Positions 7,049 through 12,843 of a DNA stretch of 15,308 nt are shown in pieces. This stretch comes from Clostridia bacterium (GTDB lineage: Bacteria; Bacillota_A; Clostridia; Christensenellales; CAG-138): contig JAFPXU010000049.1 of NCBI GenBank assembly GCA_017394605.1, forward strand, positions 1 to 15,308. The letters run 5' to 3'. A program made the translations under genes and the position numbers. Positions within the stretch are counted from its first letter, which is position 1. Each line of letters opens with the position of its first letter. The notes under the pieces were generated by a model that did not search any database, had not been told where the DNA came from, and worked only from the letters and a program-made list of their open reading frames with translations.

Positions 7049-8403
7049 TCTTTCCCCTTTTCCCGTTGGATCGCCCAACGCATGATTTTTCCGCTCGCCG
7101 TTCTCGGCAGCGGTTTCCCGTAATATTCCACCCTCCGGATCTGCTGTCCGCGCGGGCGCGCGTCCAGGACCGGACGGATCTTTCGCATGACGTCCTCTTT
7201 TTCCCCCTCTGCGCCTTCGAGCAGCAGCACGGGCGCGCCACCGTCGAGCAGCACGAGAAGCGCGTCGGAGCCGAGCGTGGCGGCAAGCGCCTGCTCGTAT
7301 TCCGGAAGATACAGTTTCGTTCCGTCGGGCAGCACCAGGATCTCCTTCTTCCTGCCCGTCAGGTGCAGTTTCCCGCATTCGTCGATCCTGCCCAGATCGC
7401 CCGTGTACAGAACGCCGTCACGGAGCACCTTTTCCGTGTCGGAGGGCCTGCGCCAGTAGCCCTGCATCACGCAGGTCGGCGCCTCGATCAGGACCTCCCC
7501 GTCCGGCGCGATCGTGATCGTGTCGTCCGGGCAGACCTCCATCGCGTAGGGATCGCCCGTCCCGAGCGAAAGCGCGACGCCGGAGCTGGTCTCCGTCAGC
7601 CCGTACCCGAAGCAGACCCTCGCGCCCGTCGCCTTCGCGGCGTTCAATATGGGTTCCGGGCATCCGCCCGCGCCGATCAGGATCAGCTTTAGTTCCGGGT
7701 TGAGCGCGCGGACCTTCAGCAGGAATCCGAGGAGAGCCGGCACGGCGGAAAGCGCGGTCGGCCGGAAGAACAGGCAGTCCTCCGCGTAGTGGCGCGCGCC
7801 GCGCCCGAGTGCGACGGCAGCGCCGCAGCTCATGCCCCAGAGCACACCGCAGACGAATCCGAACACGTGGTCGAGCGGGAGCATGCAGAGAAGCGTGTCC
7901 TCAGGCGACAGCGGCAGCAGGTACCCGCCGTTATACGCGCTGTTCATGAGCGAACGGTCGGTCAGGACGACCGCCTTGGACCGGTCGGTCGTTCCGGACG
8001 TGAAGAACAGGATCTCCCCCTCTCCGCCTTCCGCTTCCGGCACCAGCGCGGGCGAAAGCTCCTCGCACAGTTCCGGGTCGCCCCAGAGCGAATCGAGCTC
8101 CGCCTCAGCTACGAGGGCAGCGAGCACTTCGGAAGGGACGTTCTCGTTCAGAAGCACGGTGCGGCGCCCGGCGACGACCGACGCAAAGATCTCCGTGACG
8201 CAGGCCTCCCCGCCGTCTGAAAGGATCCCGTACGCGGCCTTTCCCTCCGCCCTGAGCGCCTCTGCGCGCTCGCAGACGGCGAGGCGGAACTCCGCGCAGG
8301 TCCACGCCCGTTTCACCCCGTTTTCCGCGACATAGAACGCCGGCGCGTCCGGGGTCTGTTCCGCCCGGTACGTGAGCAGCGAAGCGAATCCGTCAAACCG
8401 CAT
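7045..8403 (-). CDS. AMP-forming acyl-CoA/acyl-ACP synthetase (ANL superfamily ligase)
   Basis: The protein is 452 residues, slightly shorter than usual long-chain ligases. All adenylation motifs are visible: the P-loop TSGTTDRSKAV (135-145), YGLTETSSG (267-275), YTGD (333-336), the hinge GRKKEI (350-355) and the acyl-adenylation lysine K439 in TASGKIMR. The enzyme would activate a carboxylic acid with ATP to acyl-AMP and transfer it to a thiol. With an ACP gene overlapping its stop, ACP is the most likely acceptor, although CoA is possible. Start 8403 was chosen because AAGGAGG lies 9 bases upstream; the ATG at 8442 has no ribosome site. It is the first gene of the six-gene minus-strand operon and is divergent from the isomerase gene. 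The acid could be fatty or aromatic; sequence alone does not tell. Confidence 0.9.
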   Translation of the reverse strand: MRFDGFASLLTYRAEQTPDAPAFYVAENGVKRAWTCAEFRLAVCERAEALRAEGKAAYGILSDGGEACVTEIFASVVAGRRTVLLNENVPSEVLAALVAEAELDSLWGDPELCEELSPALVPEAEGGEGEILFFTSGTTDRSKAVVLTDRSLMNSAYNGGYLLPLSPEDTLLCMLPLDHVFGFVCGVLWGMSCGAAVALGRGARHYAEDCLFFRPTALSAVPALLGFLLKVRALNPELKLILIGAGGCPEPILNAAKATGARVCFGYGLTETSSGVALSLGTGDPYAMEVCPDDTITIAPDGEVLIEAPTCVMQGYWRRPSDTEKVLRDGVLYTGDLGRIDECGKLHLTGRKKEILVLPDGTKLYLPEYEQALAATLGSDALLVLLDGGAPVLLLEGAEGEKEDVMRKIRPVLDARPRGQQIRRVEYYGKPLPRTASGKIMRWAIQREKGKE

Positions 8404-8450
8404 CCCGTGGCGCCTCCTTCCGCTTCCGCGATAAAACTCCATATATGATT

Positions 8451-8479
8451 ATTCTACCCAAAACGGGGCTTCATTTCGA
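8451..8479 (-). promoter_or_regulatory. Probable promoter of the six-gene minus-strand operon
   Basis: On the minus strand TCGAAA (8479-8474), 4 of 6 to the -35 consensus, is followed after 17 bases by TAGAAT (8456-8451), 5 of 6 to the -10 consensus. It lies about 48 bases upstream of the ligase start, in the AT-rich divergent intergenic region. Confidence 0.5.
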
Positions 8480-8523
8480 CCCTTTTCGTACAATTAATAT
8501 TAAAAAAAACAAGTGCATCCGCA

Positions 8524-8554
8524 TGACGCATAAGATATAATAATATTTGCGTGA
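8524..8554 (+). promoter_or_regulatory. Probable promoter -10 box inside an imperfect inverted repeat, upstream of the isomerase gene
   Basis: A perfect -10 hexamer TATAAT lies at 8536-8541, about 48 bases upstream of the isomerase start. No good -35 box is seen at 16-18 bases. The hexamer is flanked by TGACGCA (8524-8530) and TGCGTGA (8548-8554), a 7-base inverted repeat with one mismatch and a 17-base interval. This could be an operator for a dimeric regulator or activator, consistent with the missing -35. The regulator is not in the window. Confidence 0.45.
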
Positions 8555-8588
8555 CAACACACAATCTGATTGGGAGGAACAATACAGC

Positions 8589-9977
8589 ATGGATAAGAAC
8601 ATTCGCATCTGTATCGTCGGAGGCGGTCCCGCCGGTCTGTCCGCCGGTATGTACCTGGAACAGAAGGGATACGAGAACTACACCATCCTGGAGAGACTCG
8701 ACCGCGTCGGCGGCAAATGCTGGTCCCCGACCTACAACGGACGCCGCTACGAGATGGGCGCCATCATGGGCGTGCCGAGCTACTACGCCGTCCATGACGT
8801 GGAGGAATTCTGCGGCATCACCCACGACGGTCCGAAGCTCAACCGCAACTACAAGAACAAGGACGGAAAGGTCATCGAACCGTTCGAGCCGAAAAAGAAC
8901 ATCCTGAAGATCCCGCGTCTTCTCCGGATGAAGAAGCAGATCAAGAAGCTCGGCGAGCTGCTCGAGACCAAGTACAAGGGCTATGACGTCAACGGCCACC
9001 GCGGCGTTTCCGAAGGCCGCTACGAGGGCTTCTCCCAGGCGAACGCGAAGCGCGAGCCGGTCAGCGGCGTGAACCCGAACCTGAAGGATCTCTGCCTGCC
9101 GTTCAAGGATTTCTGCGAACTGAACGGCGTCGAGCTGACCCAGGACGTCTGGATCGGGCCGTACACCTCCTTCGGCTACGGCTACTTCGACGAGATCCCC
9201 GCGGCCTACGTCCTGAAATATCTGGACTTCCAGACCTGCATGAACTTCGTCAAGGTCAACCTCTGGACCTGGAAGAACGGCACCCAGTACATCTGGGAGC
9301 AGCTGAACGATCATCTGAAACATCCCGCCAGGCTGAACAGCACGATCGACAGGGTCGAGCGCAGGGACGGCAAGGTCTACGTGACGGTCAACGGCCTGAC
9401 CGAGGAATATGACAAGATCATCGTCACCGCACCGCTCTACATCCCGAACGAGCGCGCCGACGGCCAGAAGGGCATGGTCGACTATTTCGACGTCCGCGAC
9501 GACGAGAAGGAACTGTTCAGCAAGATCGACTACGAGCGCTACGACGTGCTCGCGGTGGAGACCAAGCCGGAGGATCATCCGGAGATCTCCTACTACGTCT
9601 TCGAGAACATGACCAAGGAGCGTCTCGGCCACCTGATGGTCTACTACCGCCGCTGGAAGGACACCAAGGACCAGGTCATCACGACGTACGCGCTGCGCAA
9701 GCACAAGGATACCAGGGAGATCCCGTACGACGAGTGCCGCCAGACCGTTCTGGACGACCTCAAGAAGATGCACAACCCGGCCTCCAGCGTGATCAACGAG
9801 TGGAGCGTCTACTATTTCCCGCATGTCTTCTCCAAGGACTACGCGGACGGATGGTATGAGAAAGTCGAAGCGATGCAGGACAAGTACGATACCTTCTACG
9901 CCGGCGAAGTCATGAGCTTCGGCGATATGGACGAGACCGCCGAATATTCCCGCGAACTGGTCGAGCGGTTCTTTTAA
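8589..9977 (+). CDS. Polyunsaturated fatty acid isomerase-like FAD protein (linoleate isomerase, PAI family)
   Basis: The protein is 462 residues. FAD is bound by IVGGGPAGLSAGMYLEQ (from residue 9), E35 in TILER and the stretch GGKCWSP. Blocks such as GRRYEMGAIMGVPSY (51-65), AAYVLKYLDF (205-214), ERLGHLMVYY and FYAGEVMSFG match, from memory, the linoleate 10,12-isomerase of Cutibacterium acnes almost word for word. That enzyme shifts a double bond of free linoleate to make conjugated linoleic acid by hydride abstraction through FAD. Its substrate-contacting Arg and lid Phe appear conserved as R86 (KLNRNY) and F220 (MNFVK). The protein is about 38 residues longer, mostly from extra sequence near 139-165. 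The start at 8589 has GGGAGGA 10 bases upstream. Its Asn, Tyr and Lys codons are almost all C- or G-ending, suggesting high expression. The family is firm; substrate and regiochemistry are inferred. It differs from oleate hydratases, which are longer. Confidence 0.88.
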   Translation: MDKNIRICIVGGGPAGLSAGMYLEQKGYENYTILERLDRVGGKCWSPTYNGRRYEMGAIMGVPSYYAVHDVEEFCGITHDGPKLNRNYKNKDGKVIEPFEPKKNILKIPRLLRMKKQIKKLGELLETKYKGYDVNGHRGVSEGRYEGFSQANAKREPVSGVNPNLKDLCLPFKDFCELNGVELTQDVWIGPYTSFGYGYFDEIPAAYVLKYLDFQTCMNFVKVNLWTWKNGTQYIWEQLNDHLKHPARLNSTIDRVERRDGKVYVTVNGLTEEYDKIIVTAPLYIPNERADGQKGMVDYFDVRDDEKELFSKIDYERYDVLAVETKPEDHPEISYYVFENMTKERLGHLMVYYRRWKDTKDQVITTYALRKHKDTREIPYDECRQTVLDDLKKMHNPASSVINEWSVYYFPHVFSKDYADGWYEKVEAMQDKYDTFYAGEVMSFGDMDETAEYSRELVERFF

Positions 9978-9991
9978 TCAAAAGTGATCCT

Positions 9992-10014
9992 GAGGGAGCG
10001 TGACCCGCTCCCTC
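9992..10014 (+). terminator. Hairpin terminator after the isomerase gene
   Basis: GAGGGAGCG (9992-10000) pairs perfectly with CGCTCCCTC (10006-10014) around a 5-base loop, 14 bases after the isomerase stop. The following ATCTTT is only a weak T run, so termination may be partial. Confidence 0.65.
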
Positions 10015-10026
10015 ATCTTTGCGTAT

Positions 10027-10060
10027 GGCCCTGTTTTTGATCAGGGCGGCGGCCTTTTTT
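10027..10060 (+). terminator. Second terminator-like hairpin before the saturase operon
   Basis: GCCCTG (10028-10033) pairs with CAGGGC (10042-10047) over an 8-base loop. GGCC at 10027-10030 could alternatively pair with GGCC at 10051-10054, and TTTTTT follows at 10055-10060. Two stacked terminators suggest that the isomerase is transcribed apart from, or well above, the genes that follow. Confidence 0.6.
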
Positions 10061-10082
10061 CACATCTTCAAGAAAGGAAGAT

Positions 10083-10102
10083 CCGCGCGTTCAAGCGCGC
10101 GG
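10083..10102 (+). other. GC-rich hairpin in the leader of the saturase-like gene
   Basis: CCGCGCG (10083-10089) pairs with CGCGCGG (10096-10102) around a 6-base loop. It lies between a Shine-Dalgarno-like AAAGGAAG (10073-10080) and the ATG at 10120. There is no T run, so it is not a terminator. It may influence translation of the next gene. Confidence 0.5.
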
Positions 10103-10119
10103 GTCGGTAAAAGATTCGT

Positions 10120-11652
10120 ATGAAATTCTACAAAGATCACTATGATGTCATCGTGATCGGAGGCGCGCTCGCGGGCCTTTCCTCCGCGCTCATGCTCGCG
10201 GACAAGGGCAAGGACGTGCTCGTGCTCGAGCGGCACAACCTGCCCGGCGGCATCGCGACGAGCTTTGTGCGCGGCGGGATCGAGATCGAGGCGGCGCTTC
10301 ACGAGATGATGAGCATCGGACCGGAGGGCAACCGCCTGAAGGTCGGAAAGTTTCTGGAGGACATGGGCGTCCATATCGACTGGCTGAAGGTCCCGGAAGC
10401 CTATCATGCTTCCCTGCCCGGCCTCGAGGTCACGCTCCATCCCGGATTCGAGACGTTCGCGCGCGAAATCGACGCGGAAGTCCCGGGCTCCTATGACAAG
10501 GTCATGAAGGTGCTGAGCCTCTGCCACACCGTGTTCGACAGCGTCAACGAGCTTTCGATCCACCCGATGAGCAAGGTCCAGATGCTTTTAAAGCACGAGG
10601 CGTTCGTCAAGACCGCCGGCTATTCGACGCAGGAAGTGCTCGATACGTTCGGGCTTCCCCAGAAGGTGCTCGACCTGCTCGCGCCCTACTGGATCTACGT
10701 CGGATCCGGATTCAAGGATCTCCCGTTCACGATCTTCTCCGTGCTGATGGCCGACTATATCGGCTACGGCTCGTATATCCCGAGGAAGTTTTCCCATGAG
10801 ATGAGCCTCAAGATGGCGGAGCGCGCCGAGGAGCTCGGCGTGCAGATCGAATACCGGCAGCATGTCGAAAAGATCCTCGCAAAGGACGGCAAGGTATACG
10901 GCGTGCGCACCGCGCGCGGGGATGAGATCTACGCGGACTACGTCATTTCCGCGGCCTATCCGAACAAGGTCTACACGTCCATGATCGAGCCGATTTCAGA
11001 AGTTCCGGAAAAGGCGCTCAAGATGGTGAACGGCCGCAGGCTCAGCCTGACCGCCTTCTCCGTCATCATGATCCTCGACAAGACCGCAGAGGAACTCGGC
11101 ATCAAGGACTACAGCATCTTCATCGGCGACACGATGGACACCGACGAGCTGTATCAGGATCTCGCGGGCCTCGGGCCGTACCGCTATCTGACCTGCATCT
11201 GCCACAACCTCGGCAACGAGGAAGCGACGCCCCCGGGCACCTGCTCCTTCTCGATCACCACGCTTCCGCGCGCGGACGGCTGGAAGACCGTCTCCGCGGA
11301 CGACTACGACCGGGTGAAGCACGAGGTCGCAAAGCAGATGATCGGCGACATGAGCCGGTATCTCGGCGTCGACCTTTTAGACCACATCCTGGAGATCGTC
11401 ATCGAGACGCCGATGACCGTCGCCCATTACACCGGCATGTGGAACGGCTGCATCTACGGCTACGCGCACACCATGGAAGACCATATCGTCGCGAGACTGC
11501 AGACGGCGGAAGCCGAAAAGTTCTTTGAAGGCCTTGAGTTCGCGGGAGCGCACCAGATCTCCGGCGACGGCATGGGCCCTGCGGTCACGAACGGCAGGAA
11601 AGCTGCGAAGAACGTGCTGGACGATATGAAGAAAAAGGAGGCGGCAAAATGA
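10120..11652 (+). CDS. Phytoene desaturase / retinol saturase-type FAD oxidoreductase
   Basis: The protein is 510 residues, the usual length for CrtI/RetSat-like flavoproteins. The N-terminal FAD fold is YDVIVIGGALAGLSSAL, with E37 in VLVLER as the ribose ligand and LPGGIATSF following. The third glycine of GxGxxG is replaced by Ala16. The C-terminal FAD-closing segment is FAGAHQISGDGMGPAVTNGRKAA (about 472-494). Relatives desaturate, isomerise or saturate isolated or conjugated C=C bonds in polyenes. There is no signal peptide. No phytoene synthase or other carotenoid gene is nearby, so a carotenoid role is unlikely; a fatty polyene or enoyl substrate fits the neighbours better. Its stop overlaps the next start (ATGA). 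No strong ribosome site is adjacent to the ATG, and an in-frame TAA at 10108 excludes an upstream start. The superfamily is firm; the reaction is inferred. Confidence 0.85.
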   Translation: MKFYKDHYDVIVIGGALAGLSSALMLADKGKDVLVLERHNLPGGIATSFVRGGIEIEAALHEMMSIGPEGNRLKVGKFLEDMGVHIDWLKVPEAYHASLPGLEVTLHPGFETFAREIDAEVPGSYDKVMKVLSLCHTVFDSVNELSIHPMSKVQMLLKHEAFVKTAGYSTQEVLDTFGLPQKVLDLLAPYWIYVGSGFKDLPFTIFSVLMADYIGYGSYIPRKFSHEMSLKMAERAEELGVQIEYRQHVEKILAKDGKVYGVRTARGDEIYADYVISAAYPNKVYTSMIEPISEVPEKALKMVNGRRLSLTAFSVIMILDKTAEELGIKDYSIFIGDTMDTDELYQDLAGLGPYRYLTCICHNLGNEEATPPGTCSFSITTLPRADGWKTVSADDYDRVKHEVAKQMIGDMSRYLGVDLLDHILEIVIETPMTVAHYTGMWNGCIYGYAHTMEDHIVARLQTAEAEKFFEGLEFAGAHQISGDGMGPAVTNGRKAAKNVLDDMKKKEAAK

Positions 11653-12833
11653 AGATCAAAGGATTCATAAAAGACGTCGGCGGCGCGTCCCGCGTCACCA
11701 AGGCGCGTCTTGCGGCATTTGAAAACGCTTCCCCCGCCTCTGTCAAGGACGATCCCATCGGCAATGTCGCCAGGGAATGGCATCCCGGCAAGATCGATCT
11801 TATCGTCACGGAGATCCGCACCGCGAGCCCGACGTCCAAGACCGTCCGGTTCGCAAGGCCGGACGGCGGCAAGCTGCCCCCCTTCTACGCGGGCCAGTTC
11901 ATCTCGCTCGACTTTGAGATCGACGGAAAGATCATCCAGCGCCCGTATTCCATCTCCTCCGCGCCGTACGAAGCACGTGAGGGGAACGGGTTCGTCGAGA
12001 TCACCGTCCGCCGCTCCAAAGGCGACGGATTCGTCGCGGACTATGTCAACGACACGCTCGCGGTCGGCACCGCGGTGAAGGGCAACATGGGACTTGGCCA
12101 GTTCTATTACGAGCCGTTGCGCGACTCCCGTCATATCATGGCGCTCGCGGGCGGCGTCGGCATCACGCCGTTCGTCTCCATGGCCAAAGAGATCGCGCAC
12201 GGCACGATGGACGCGGATCTGACGATCCTCTACGGTTCCGTCGCGTCGGACGACATCATCCTGAAAGATACACTCGCTTCCCTCGAAGGGGACCGCGTGC
12301 ACGTCGTCAACGTCCTTTCCGGGGACGAACCGGACTGGGCGGGCGAGCGCGGGTTCCTCACGGCGGAGCTGATCAAAAAGTATGCTCCGGACGACGCGAG
12401 CTATTTCATCTGCGGTCCGCAGGTCATGTACCGGTTCCTCCGCGGCGAGATCGGAAAGCTCGGCGTACCGAAGCGCAGGATCCGCTTCGAGGTGTTCGGC
12501 CAGGCGAAGGACATCACGGCATTTGACGGCTATCCCGTCGAAAAGAAGGACAACACGTATACCCTGACCGTCGTGCGCGGCATCCATGAAGACGAGATCC
12601 CCGCGAAGGCGACGGAAAGCCTCGTGGTCGCGCTGGAGCGCGCCGGCATCCGGATCGAGACGGCCTGCCGGAGCGGCGAGTGCGGATTCTGCCGCACCAA
12701 GGTCCTCAAGGGCGACTTCTTCGTCTGCCCCGAAAGCGACGGCCGCCGCGGTGCGGACAGGGATTTCGGATACGTGCACGCGTGCGCCGCGTATCCCCTC
12801 TCCGATATGACGATCAAGATCCCGATCGAGTAA
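11649..12833 (+). CDS. Ferredoxin-NAD(P)H reductase with C-terminal [2Fe-2S] ferredoxin domain
   Basis: The protein is 394 residues. After a 45-residue N-terminal extension comes the FAD-binding barrel with RPYS (98-101). The NAD(P)H domain follows with GGVGITP (168-174) and CGP (255-257), and EVFG (281-284) closes the reductase fold. Residues about 300-394 are a plant-type ferredoxin, with C340-x4-C345-x2-C348-x30-C379 holding a [2Fe-2S] cluster. The order FAD, NAD(P), 2Fe-2S is that of oxygenase-type electron-transfer reductases. Here, in an apparently anaerobic setting, it probably passes single electrons from NAD(P)H to, or between, the neighbouring flavoproteins. AAAGGAGG lies 7 bases upstream and the start overlaps the previous stop (ATGA). 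The next gene begins 10 bases after its stop. It is not NfnA, which lacks this ferredoxin domain. The class is firm; the partner is inferred. Confidence 0.92.
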   Translation: MKIKGFIKDVGGASRVTKARLAAFENASPASVKDDPIGNVAREWHPGKIDLIVTEIRTASPTSKTVRFARPDGGKLPPFYAGQFISLDFEIDGKIIQRPYSISSAPYEAREGNGFVEITVRRSKGDGFVADYVNDTLAVGTAVKGNMGLGQFYYEPLRDSRHIMALAGGVGITPFVSMAKEIAHGTMDADLTILYGSVASDDIILKDTLASLEGDRVHVVNVLSGDEPDWAGERGFLTAELIKKYAPDDASYFICGPQVMYRFLRGEIGKLGVPKRRIRFEVFGQAKDITAFDGYPVEKKDNTYTLTVVRGIHEDEIPAKATESLVVALERAGIRIETACRSGECGFCRTKVLKGDFFVCPESDGRRGADRDFGYVHACAAYPLSDMTIKIPIE

Positions 12834-12843
12834 TGAGGTACGT

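Noticed and set aside
6078..8403. Aryl polyene or other polyketide/fatty-acid biosynthetic cluster
   Set aside because: A ligase, ACP and thioesterase occur in such clusters, but no ketosynthase, ketoreductase or dehydratase is present.
7045..8442. Ligase starting at the ATG at 8442
   Set aside because: It has no ribosome binding site and would overlap the likely promoter. AAGGAGG correctly precedes the ATG at 8403.
8491..8511. AT-rich tract (AATTAATATT then eight A) as a separate promoter or terminator
   Set aside because: It has no stem for a terminator and no correctly spaced hexamer pair. It is more likely a general AT-rich upstream element of the divergent promoters.
8589..9977. Oleate hydratase (myosin-cross-reactive antigen family)
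   Set aside because: Oleate hydratases are longer, around 560-650 residues, and have different N-terminal motifs. The match to the PAI-type isomerase is far better.
10120..11652. Carotenoid biosynthesis gene (crtI)
   Set aside because: The fold matches the family, but there is no phytoene synthase, cyclase or other carotenoid gene, and the neighbours are fatty-acid and electron-transfer proteins.
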